From contig JAGQRA010000905.1 of assembly GCA_020425885.1 (NCBI GenBank), positions 1-5,447 of the forward strand: 5,447 bases of DNA, in the 5' to 3' direction. A program made the translations under genes and the position numbers. Below the pieces are notes generated by a model. It did not search any database and was not told where the DNA came from. It worked only from the letters and a program-made list of their open reading frames with translations. The stretch's first letter is position 1. The number at the start of each line of letters is the position of its first letter. Shown piece after piece: positions 1 to 4,985 of the stretch. The DNA is from Planctomycetota bacterium (GTDB lineage: Bacteria > Planctomycetota > UBA1135 > UBA2386).

Positions 1-483
1 CGCGGCACAGGACAACCCGAGCCCGAGGAAGCAACCTGCTCGCACCGCGAAGCGGGCAGCGCCGGAGAAAGTCCACCACAGGAACGAAACCGCGAGCGCG
101 CTGCCGCACAAGTCGGTCAGCAGGTCCCACACCGAGCAACAGCGCCCAGGCACGAACGACTGGTGCCACTCGTCGATCAGGCCATAGACGACCGCGAGCG
201 ACACACTGGCGACCGCGACCCTGAACGAGGCCCCCGAACCGGGAAGCCTCTCACGCCTCAGCAGCGCCATCGTCCACGCCCCGCCGAGACCGAAGTAGGC
301 AACCACATGGGCGCAGTTGTGCAGCAGGGCCCGCAGCTGCGTGCCGGTTTGCGGGGGCGGCGGCGCCGAAGAGAACAGCCAGAGGACCAGCATGATGCCA
401 ATCGGCGCCACGAGCCGGAACACGACCGGCAGCAGCAACCACAACGACATGACCTGGCGCAGGACGCCGCGCAACCGCCTCAA
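1..483 (-). CDS. VanZ-like family membrane protein (C-terminus beyond window)
   Basis: This is a small multi-spanning membrane protein of the VanZ-like family. Some members contribute to teicoplanin resistance, but most have no known role, and no resistance function can be claimed here. Numbered from the TTG start, a basic N-terminus is followed by a hydrophobic segment (about 13-38), a proline stretch, H55 and H59 leading into AYFGLG (62-67), a hydrophobic segment (about 88-102), then the hallmark YGLIDEWHQSFVPGR (100-114) with S116, D119 and D124, and another hydrophobic segment at 126-137. The reading frame is open to base 1, so the last part lies outside the window. I chose the TTG at 483-481 because it overlaps the upstream stop as TTGA and has GAGGG at 494-490, 6 nt away. 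The ATG at 450-448 is the alternative start and lacks a good ribosome site. The two adjacent cysteines in the conserved motif (GRCCS) are a small oddity. The family call is firm; the start is uncertain. Confidence 0.85.
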   Translation of the reverse strand, partial: MRRLRGVLRQVMSLWLLLPVVFRLVAPIGIMLVLWLFSSAPPPPQTGTQLRALLHNCAHVVAYFGLGGAWTMALLRRERLPGSGASFRVAVASVSLAVVYGLIDEWHQSFVPGRCCSVWDLLTDLCGSALAVSFLWWTFSGAARFAVRAGCFLGLGLSCAA

Positions 484-914
484 CCTGAGCCCTCGACAAC
501 GAGGCCGCGCAGACACATGCCACCGCCCGCATCGCGTTCGACCTGCAGCATGTCGAGGTACACGGACAGCAGGAACAGGCCACGGCCACGCTCGTTCTCC
601 AACGCCGGCGCACCCTGGCCGGCCTGCGACAGCGCATCGTGCAGTTCGCGCACGGCCTCGTCCGGCATCTCGCGATCGTAGAACTCGACGGCGATGCCGC
701 CCGGGGTCACTGCGATCCGCACGGTCAAGGGCAGGTCCGCGCGGCGGTAGGCCGCGCCATGTTCGATCGCGTTGTTGACGAGCTCGTCGACGACAAGGGC
801 CACGGTGTCACAGACCCGCTGCGGTGCACCGAGCCGCGCCGCGTGCTCGCGGGCTTCGCCACGGGCGCGGCGCAGCGCGTCCTGGTCGGCCGAGAACGAC
901 AGCTCGACGCTCAA
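480..914 (-). CDS. RsbW/SpoIIAB-like anti-sigma regulatory ATP-binding protein
   Basis: This 144-aa protein is essentially a single GHKL (HATPase_c_2) domain, the fold of anti-sigma factor serine kinases such as RsbW and SpoIIAB. Those proteins hold a sigma factor inactive in the cytoplasm and phosphorylate an anti-anti-sigma partner. The N-box DELVNNAIEHG is at 43-53, with the expected E44, N47 or N48 and H52. A G1-like FYDREMP is at 78-84, and the G2 region ENERGRGLFLL is at 106-116. In G1 a glutamate (E82) sits where many members have glycine, so ATP binding or kinase activity may be altered. The start is TTG, overlapping the NadC stop as TTGA, with AAGGAG 7 nt upstream. No later start keeps the first beta strand (VELSFSA). 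No sigma factor or STAS-domain antagonist gene is present in the window, so its target is unknown. It could also be a stand-alone regulatory ATPase of a PP2C/STAS partner-switching system. Confidence 0.88.
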   Translation of the reverse strand: MSVELSFSADQDALRRARGEAREHAARLGAPQRVCDTVALVVDELVNNAIEHGAAYRRADLPLTVRIAVTPGGIAVEFYDREMPDEAVRELHDALSQAGQGAPALENERGRGLFLLSVYLDMLQVERDAGGGMCLRGLVVEGSG

Positions 915-1798
915 TTCGAAGCTCCTTCCACGAGCAGCGACAGGTCGAGAGCAGGCGCCGAGTGAGTCAAGGCCCCGACCGAGATCCGATCGACCCCGCT
1001 CTCGGCGTAGGCCCGAACCGTGGTGAGGTCGATGCCGCCGGAGGCCTCGGTCTCGACCTTGCGCCCGCAGCGCTCCGCCTCGGCCCGCACCGCTGCCACG
1101 GCAGCGCGCAGCGGCTCACCGGGCTTGAAGTTGTCGAGCAGAACGACTGCCGCCCCGCCGCGGGCGGCAGCTGCAGCTTCCTCGATGCTGCGAGCTTCGA
1201 CGACGAGCGGCGCGCGATGGTCACTGCAGCGGCGAACGACATCTTCGTAGCCGAGCGACGACGCCAACGCGAAGTGGTTCTCCTTGAGCAGGACCTGGTC
1301 GAAGAGGCCATGCCGATGATTCTCCCCCCCGCCGGCGACCACGGCACGCTTCTGCAACGCCCGCAGGCCAGGCGTCGTCTTGCGGGTGTCGAGGATGCGG
1401 GCGCCGGTCCCGGCGACAGCCGCGACGTAGGCACGGGTCAGGGTGGCAACGCCGGACAACCGCTGCACGAAGTTGAGCGCGGTGCGCTCGGCCGCCAACA
1501 GGGCGCGCATGCCGCCCTCGATGGTCATGACCAGGTTGCCGTTTTCGAGGGCATCGCCATCGCGGGCCGCCACGACGATCCGACTGGATTGGTCGAGCAT
1601 CGAGAAGGCGGCGACCGCGCACTCCAACCCGGCGAGAACTCCCGTCGCCTTGGCGATCATCCGCGCCTGACCCCGGCCCTCCGAGGGCAGCGCCAGTGTG
1701 CTCGTAACATCGCCCGCCAGATCCAGATCGGCCCGGCCCAGATCTTCGACGAGGGCCCGACGAACACAATCCTGCACGGCTTCTGCGACGCCATTCAT
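911..1798 (-). CDS. nadC: Nicotinate-nucleotide pyrophosphorylase (carboxylating), quinolinate phosphoribosyltransferase
   Basis: NadC converts quinolinate and PRPP into nicotinate mononucleotide, CO2 and pyrophosphate, the step where de novo synthesis enters the common NAD pathway in the cytoplasm. From the ATG at 1798 the protein is 295 aa, close to E. coli NadC (297 aa). Visible family motifs in order are ALVEDLG (15-21), ERTALNF (104-110), LDTRKTTPGLR (136-146), GGGENHRHGL (156-165), LLKENH (170-175), LLDNF (220-224), EASGGI (251-256) and SVGALTHS (273-280). These cover the R, K and H residues that bind quinolinate and the PRPP phosphate. The reading frame stays open upstream. An ATG at 1870 overlaps the comEA-like stop (TGATG) and would add 24 unconserved residues; I prefer 1798 on family length, but neither site has a good ribosome site. 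Neither nadA nor nadB is nearby, so nadC is separated from the quinolinate-making genes here. The stop is shared with the next gene's TTG start (TTGA). Confidence 0.95.
   Translation of the reverse strand: MNGVAEAVQDCVRRALVEDLGRADLDLAGDVTSTLALPSEGRGQARMIAKATGVLAGLECAVAAFSMLDQSSRIVVAARDGDALENGNLVMTIEGGMRALLAAERTALNFVQRLSGVATLTRAYVAAVAGTGARILDTRKTTPGLRALQKRAVVAGGGENHRHGLFDQVLLKENHFALASSLGYEDVVRRCSDHRAPLVVEARSIEEAAAAARGGAAVVLLDNFKPGEPLRAAVAAVRAEAERCGRKVETEASGGIDLTTVRAYAESGVDRISVGALTHSAPALDLSLLVEGASN
922..927 (-). promoter_or_regulatory. Ribosome binding site fixing the TTG start of the RsbW-like gene
   Basis: On the minus strand the sequence is AAGGAG, seven bases before the TTG at 914-912. It is the strongest Shine-Dalgarno match in the cluster and lies inside the last codons of nadC. 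It supports translation starting at the overlapping TTGA junction rather than at an internal codon. Confidence 0.75.
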
Positions 1799-1869
1799 TT
1801 GCGCGGAGCCTAACCGATGCACGCGGGCCACGGCCAGCGTGGCGCGACCCCCGTCACTCCTACCTGCCA

Positions 1870-2184
1870 TCAGAGCCGGACCGCGCTTCGCAGCGCCTCG
1901 ACCGTCGTCGCTCCGAGTCCATCGACCCGCGTCAGGTCGTCGACACATCGGAACGGGCCGTGACGAAGTCGATGCAGGATGATGGCTTCGGCCCGGGTCG
2001 GCCCGATCCCCGGCAAGGCCTGCAGCTCGGCCAGTCCCGCCCGATTGACGTCGATCACGACCGGCTCGATCGTGACCCGATCCTCGACAGGTACACCCAG
2101 CAGGCCACCCGCGAATGCCCTGACCGCGAGACCACAGGTGAGCAGCATCCAGAGCTGCAGCAGCAGACGGTTCCGACCTACCAA
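1870..2184 (-). CDS. Short ComEA-like helix-hairpin-helix protein with N-terminal membrane anchor
   Basis: The protein is about 104 aa. It has a short basic start (GRNR, 3-6), one hydrophobic segment (about 7-31) that looks like a signal anchor, a linker, then a ComEA-type domain: IDVNRAGLAEL (44-54), the first helix-hairpin-helix LQALPGIGPTRAEAI (54-68) and a second hairpin around VDDLTRVDGLGATTV (81-95). ComEA proteins bind double-stranded DNA outside the inner membrane during natural transformation. Short homologues in non-competent bacteria have no proven role. No comEC, pilus or other uptake gene is visible here. I chose TTG at 2184-2182 because it overlaps the flhG stop and gives a complete signal anchor. 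ATG at 2148 (92 aa) is the alternative and leaves a less basic N-terminus. Longer starts in this frame would lie deep inside flhG and are unlikely. The family is clear; competence function is not shown. Confidence 0.8.
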   Translation of the reverse strand: MVGRNRLLLQLWMLLTCGLAVRAFAGGLLGVPVEDRVTIEPVVIDVNRAGLAELQALPGIGPTRAEAIILHRLRHGPFRCVDDLTRVDGLGATTVEALRSAVRL

Positions 2185-3089
2185 CGGCTGAGCTGCGCCG
2201 TCATCCGGGCGTCGATCCCCCCATCCACGACTGCCTGCGGCAGCAGGCCGCGGGTCCGGCTCAGCATCGCCCTTGTCATTTCGAGAACTGCGAGGGAGGT
2301 TCGACATTCGGGATGACTCACGATCAACGGAGGCTGCCCCAGGCGGCGCTGCGTCACCGCCGCATCCTCGGGTATCGCCCCTGCGTAGTGGATCGAGCGA
2401 CCCGCAAAGCGCCGAGAAACTTCGGCCAGCCGATCGAAAGTCGCCTGCCCGAGTGCAGGGTCCGCGACGCGATTCACCGCCAGGTGCAGGGCGGGACAGG
2501 CTGGCTGACGACCGAGGCACTTGATCAGGGCATACGCGTCGGTCAACGCGGCGATCTCCGGATTGGTGACGACGACCACATGCGTCGCTGCCAACGACAT
2601 CAGCAGGGACTGCGGCGACAGACCGGCGGCACAGTCGAGCAGCACGACGTCGAAGGCCCCGCAGAGCCATCGCAGGCTGCGTGCGACGACCTGCAGATGG
2701 TGGACTCCGAGTTCGGTGAGGCTCGAGATGCCCGAACCGCCGGCGACCAGCGCCGGGCCGTAGGGCGTCGGCGTCACCGCCTGCTGGATCGCAGCCGAAC
2801 CATCGAGCAGGTGCCGCATCGTGAATCGCGGCGTCACACCGAACAGCAGATGGGCGTTGGCCAGACCGAAGTCGCAGTCGACGACGACCACGCGCCGGCG
2901 CATGTCATGCAGAGCCACGGACAGGCTCGTCGCCAGGAAGGACTTGCCGGTGCCACCTTTGCCGCTCGCGAACGCCACCACCACGGCTTCCCGTCGGGGA
3001 GCCGCTTCAGGGCTCCCGTGGCGGCGGAACAGCCGCTGCAGGAAGCCGCGTCGGACATTTCTGGCGTCCAGGTCCGGTTCCACGTGCAC
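2178..3089 (-). CDS. flhG: FlhG/FleN-family MinD-like ATPase
   Basis: This 303-aa P-loop ATPase belongs to the ParA/MinD superfamily. It has a deviant Walker A, SGKGGTGKS (42-50, with K44 and K49), a Walker A' region VVVVDCDFGLANAHLLFG (67-84), and a switch II LLDCAAGLS (150-158). The stretch VVTNPEIAALTDAYALIK (173-190) is diagnostic of the FlhG/FleN/YlxH group rather than of MinD or plasmid ParA. FlhG dimerises on ATP, associates with the membrane, and in flagellated bacteria limits flagellar number and position together with the SRP-type GTPase FlhF. The usual N-terminal DQAxxL motif that stimulates FlhF is not visible in residues 1-35, which are arginine-rich instead, and no flhF, flhA or fliA lies nearby. 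A role other than flagellar control is therefore possible. The start is GTG at 3089, with GTG at 3083 as the alternative. The upstream gene ends 36 nt before, in the same frame. Confidence 0.85.
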   Translation of the reverse strand: MHVEPDLDARNVRRGFLQRLFRRHGSPEAAPRREAVVVAFASGKGGTGKSFLATSLSVALHDMRRRVVVVDCDFGLANAHLLFGVTPRFTMRHLLDGSAAIQQAVTPTPYGPALVAGGSGISSLTELGVHHLQVVARSLRWLCGAFDVVLLDCAAGLSPQSLLMSLAATHVVVVTNPEIAALTDAYALIKCLGRQPACPALHLAVNRVADPALGQATFDRLAEVSRRFAGRSIHYAGAIPEDAAVTQRRLGQPPLIVSHPECRTSLAVLEMTRAMLSRTRGLLPQAVVDGGIDARMTAQLSRW

Positions 3090-3125
3090 CTTCGGAAACC
3101 CACCCTGCGCCTTCGCGCAGACAGA

Positions 3126-4139
3126 TCAGTCGGGAGAGTCGTTCGGCCGCCCGCCCCCCTCGGGATCGGTAAGGGCGGCGAATTCCTCGGGGGAGAGCAA
3201 CGCCTCGGCCAGGGCCGAACGCAGCGTGTCGGCCGAACGCAGCCTCGGCGCGGCAGCCTCATGCGATGAGATGCGAACCTGGGCCTGGGATACCTGTTCG
3301 CAGTTCGTCGCCACATCGGCAATGGCGGCACCGTCACAATGGAGCCCGGCGGCCTCGGCATAGCATCGAACGAGCTGGCCGGTGAAGGCGCGCACGTCGG
3401 CCCCACCGTGGATCTCGATCTCGGGCCCCGCGCCGGCCACGGCGCGCAGCATGCCGTCGACGCTGACGACATGACCGAGGGCGCGACCATGCCAGGTGAT
3501 CCGCCGGCGGAAACGGTCACCATCGATGCGCACGCCTGGATCGAGGCGCCGACAAACGCTGGCGATCGCCCGCCAATGGGGAGCATCACCATCGAACGGC
3601 GCGCGTCCGCCGCGATCGACTCCGGCATTGCCGGCGCCATCGCCAAGAGCAGCCTGATCCCTATCGCGATCTTCGCATTCCTCGGCTGATGCATGCCAAC
3701 GCACCGCGAACCGTTCGGAGCCCGCCAGTCGAAACGGCTCGAGGCGGCAGATCTCGAGCGATGCCAGGCCGAGCCGCGCCAACGCCTGCAGAGCAGAGCC
3801 CGACGCTTCGCCGCCGATGACGAGCAACCGCGGTGGGACGCCGACCGCGAACCGGCCCTCGGGAACGGCCTGCGCCAGCCCAGGGCCGACCCGCTCGAGG
3901 AAATCCGCAGCGGCAACCATGCGCGGCAGGAACCTCGCATCGTCATCGGCAGCCAGGGCGACCAGCACCGGTGCCCCGGCGGCATCCCGACACAATCCCT
4001 CGACCGCGCCATGTTGGCCACGCGTGCAATCGAGCGACTCCAGGATCAGCTCCAAACCGCTCTCGACCAGCTCGAGCCGACTGCTGACTATGGACCAAAG
4101 GCTGTGACGCACCTGTTGTAGGACGGGCCCACGAATCAT
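3126..4139 (-). CDS. Uncharacterised protein, possible catalytically dead NucS/DUF91-type nuclease-fold domain
   Basis: I do not recognise this 337-aa protein as a named family. Residues 21-63 (RLELVESGLELILESLDC, then VEGLCRDAAGAPVLVALA at 46-63) follow the pattern of PD-(D/E)XK proteins of the NucS/DUF91 type, whose core reads roughly iDLL-x-D-x-x-G-x-x-VxVExK. Here E47 replaces the aspartate, and A61 and A63 stand where the catalytic E and K belong. Residues 104-148 (PRLLVIGGEASG onward, to AVRW) resemble the second half of that fold. A Gly/Asp-rich low-complexity stretch (about 152-185) links to an unassigned C-terminal region (about 188-290) and an acidic, Glu/Ala-rich tail. There is no signal peptide or membrane segment. 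The ATG start has GGGAG 7 nt upstream. It is the first gene of the cluster and lies 36 nt before flhG. The gene looks real (codon bias, ribosome site, downstream spacing); function is unknown and the fold call is tentative. Confidence 0.8.
   Translation of the reverse strand: MIRGPVLQQVRHSLWSIVSSRLELVESGLELILESLDCTRGQHGAVEGLCRDAAGAPVLVALAADDDARFLPRMVAAADFLERVGPGLAQAVPEGRFAVGVPPRLLVIGGEASGSALQALARLGLASLEICRLEPFRLAGSERFAVRWHASAEECEDRDRDQAALGDGAGNAGVDRGGRAPFDGDAPHWRAIASVCRRLDPGVRIDGDRFRRRITWHGRALGHVVSVDGMLRAVAGAGPEIEIHGGADVRAFTGQLVRCYAEAAGLHCDGAAIADVATNCEQVSQAQVRISSHEAAAPRLRSADTLRSALAEALLSPEEFAALTDPEGGGRPNDSPD
3213..3243. repeat. Two 13-bp direct repeats, 18 bp apart
   Basis: The same 13 bases (GGCCGAACGCAGC) occur at 3213-3225 and 3231-3243. 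The offset is 18 bp, or six codons, so the protein of the first cluster gene carries the near-tandem LRSADTLRSALA at about 300-311. This looks like a small in-frame tandem duplication in the tail and has no obvious regulatory meaning. Confidence 0.6.
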
Positions 4140-4146
4140 CGCCTAT

Positions 4147-4151
4147 CTCCC
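4147..4151 (-). promoter_or_regulatory. Ribosome binding site of the first cluster gene
   Basis: On the minus strand GGGAG lies 7 nt before the ATG at 4139-4137. It supports that ATG as the true start of the 337-aa gene and marks the end of the untranslated leader. Confidence 0.65.
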
Positions 4152-4171
4152 ATTCCAAGGGACCTTGTACG

Positions 4172-4204
4172 CCATGGCGCCCAGACTGGGACCAGGTGCC
4201 ATGG
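4172..4204 (-). other. Two-tier hairpin candidate in the leader
   Basis: Seven-base arms CCATGGC (4172-4178) and GCCATGG (4198-4204) can pair. Enclosed between them is a second stem, CCCAG/CTGGG (4180-4190, one-base loop). The inner and outer stems are separated by one base on one side and seven on the other. The structure ends about 32 nt before the start codon, so it could affect ribosome access. The very short inner loop is unfavourable in RNA, so a DNA-level operator reading is equally possible. Confidence 0.4.
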
Positions 4205-4227
4205 GGGCGCGAGACCTCACCCGGCCG

Positions 4228-4243
4228 CCATCGCGAGCGATGG
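4228..4243. promoter_or_regulatory. Near-perfect palindrome, possible operator
   Basis: CCATCGC (4228-4234) and GCGATGG (4237-4243) form 7-bp perfect inverted arms around a 2-bp centre. The size and symmetry fit a dimeric repressor or activator site about 90 bp downstream of the candidate promoter. No regulator gene is adjacent. In GC-rich DNA such a dyad can also arise by chance. Confidence 0.35.
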
Positions 4244-4262
4244 TGACAGACCGACGGACTGG

Positions 4263-4299
4263 GGCGGCAGACCGCCGCCGGCTCCAACCAGGGGGTTGG
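4263..4299. other. Two adjacent stem-loops
   Basis: GGCGGC/GCCGCC (4263-4268 with 4274-4279, loop of 5) is followed four bases later by CCAACC/GGTTGG (4284-4289 with 4294-4299, loop of 4). Neither has a T-run after it on either strand, so a classical intrinsic terminator for ruvC is not supported. They are better seen as part of the structured leader, or as a weak terminator-like structure behind ruvC. Confidence 0.4.
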
Positions 4300-4334
4300 T
4301 ACAACAAGTTGAGTCTCACTAACCGCTGCACCGC

Positions 4335-4363
4335 ATTAGAAGGTTGCGGCGTGAAGAAAGCAA
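4335..4363 (-). promoter_or_regulatory. Candidate sigma70-type promoter of the six-gene cluster
   Basis: Reading the minus strand just after the ruvC stop, TTGCTT (4363-4358) is followed by a 17-bp spacer and TCTAAT (4340-4335). The -10 matches TATAAT at five of six positions and the -35 matches only its TTG. This is the most AT-rich spot in the intergenic gap and is correctly oriented and spaced. Transcription would begin near 4328, leaving a leader of about 190 nt. The call rests on pattern matching only, and the organism's sigma consensus is unknown. Confidence 0.4.
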
Positions 4364-4366
4364 CTC

Positions 4367-4951
4367 TCAGCCGTCGAGCAAGCCCAGCATTGGCGACCTG
4401 CGTTGCTCGACCCTTGTCAACGCAATGCCGATGGCATCGGTCGCATCGCGCGACCGCGAAGCCGGAGCATCGCCGAGATCGACCTGCCTGGCGACCAGTT
4501 CCGCGACGGCCTCCTTGCTTGCGTTACCTCTCCCCGTAACGCAGCGCTTCACCCGCGCCGGAGAGAACTGGTGCACCTCGAGACCGGATCGTGCCGACTC
4601 CGCGAGGATCACGCCGCGGGCTTCACCGATCCGCAGCGCGGCCTGGACGCTCTTGCCATAGAACGCCTCTTCGAGGGCGACTTCGTGCGGCGAGAAGCGC
4701 CCCACCAGGTCCCGGAACTGTTCGACCAGCGACAGCAGACGACGGGGCAAAGGCGTGCTGCGGCCGCCGAGGCGCAGTGCGCCGAAGCCGACCAGGCGCA
4801 CCTCGCCGCCCACCGCACCGACCTGCACCGTGTTGCTTGCCCGCAGAGCCAGCGGGATCTCGCCCACTCCGCGTACGGGTCGCGCCACCGGCAGCTCGAG
4901 ACAGGCGTAGCCGACACATTGTGTGCCCGGATCGACACCCAGAATCCGCAC
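4367..4951 (-). CDS. ruvC: Crossover junction endodeoxyribonuclease RuvC with an insertion near the N-terminus
   Basis: RuvC is the dimeric nuclease that cuts Holliday junctions, working with the RuvAB branch-migration motor in recombination and repair. From GTG at 4951 it is 194 aa, starting VRILGVDPGT. The four catalytic acids are present: D7 (GVDPG), E94 (VALEEAF, 91-97), and D169 and D172 (RDATDAIGIA, 168-177). Between D7 and E94 there are 87 residues against 59 in E. coli RuvC (D7 and E66). The extra stretch falls roughly at residues 20-54 and is rich in Val, Gly, Arg and Ala; the remainder is colinear. Family length is usually about 160-190 aa. Other starts in frame are GTG 4960 and 4957 and ATG 4999. 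The last would overlap ispD, and residues before VRILG are not conserved, so I prefer 4951. ruvA and ruvB are not in the window. The gene diverges from ispD. Confidence 0.93.
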   Translation of the reverse strand: MRILGVDPGTQCVGYACLELPVARPVRGVGEIPLALRASNTVQVGAVGGEVRLVGFGALRLGGRSTPLPRRLLSLVEQFRDLVGRFSPHEVALEEAFYGKSVQAALRIGEARGVILAESARSGLEVHQFSPARVKRCVTGRGNASKEAVAELVARQVDLGDAPASRSRDATDAIGIALTRVEQRRSPMLGLLDG

Positions 4952-4985
4952 CGCCACCACGCCCCGGAGTGTAAGGTCTCGACGC

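Larger units (their letters stand above)
4140..4334 (-). other. Untranslated leader rich in inverted repeats before the six-gene cluster
   Basis: About 195 nt lie between the proposed promoter and the first start codon. The stretch contains six short dyads in a row: 4156-4167 (CAAGG/CCTTG), 4170-4179 (CGCCATGGCG, a perfect palindrome), 4180-4190 (CCCAG/CTGGG), 4228-4243, 4263-4279 and 4284-4299. I recognise no known riboswitch, tRNA or small RNA in it. A GTG-initiated frame of 62 codons (4331-4143) spans it but has no ribosome site and an arginine/proline-rich product unlike a real peptide, so I treat the stretch as non-coding. It may form a structured 5' leader or hold protein-binding sites. 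Confidence 0.5.

Noticed and set aside
1870..2670. A 266-aa version of the ComEA-like frame starting deep inside flhG.
   Set aside because: The extra residues are low-complexity Arg/Ser/Asp sequence lying antiphase under a well-conserved ATPase. The membrane anchor and domain are complete from 2184.
2789..2803. The sequence GATCGCAGCCGAAC occurs at about 2788 and again at about 5088.
   Set aside because: Both copies lie in coding sequence of unrelated genes, are short, and have no extended similarity, so chance in GC-rich DNA is enough.
3090..3128. The first cluster gene and flhG are in the same frame, separated by a TGA and 12 sense codons, which might suggest a broken fusion or readthrough.
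   Set aside because: The FlhG start region has GTG codons with a purine-rich stretch before them, and the upstream protein ends in a normal-looking acidic tail. A one-in-three frame match is expected by chance.
2313..3269. A long plus-strand open frame of 318 codons opposite flhG, and similar ones at 824-1813 and 3693-4121.
   Set aside because: They are shadow frames caused by high GC at codon third positions. Their products are Arg/Gln/His-rich, with no motif, opposite genes with clear family motifs.
4263..4299. The two stem-loops as a rho-independent terminator of ruvC.
   Set aside because: No T-run follows either stem on the minus strand, and they lie downstream of the candidate promoter.
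4143..4331. A 62-codon GTG-started frame covering the whole leader, ending 3 nt before the first cluster gene.
   Set aside because: It has no ribosome site and an Arg/Pro-rich composition typical of non-coding GC-rich DNA, and it overlaps the dyads. A leader peptide is not excluded but is unsupported.
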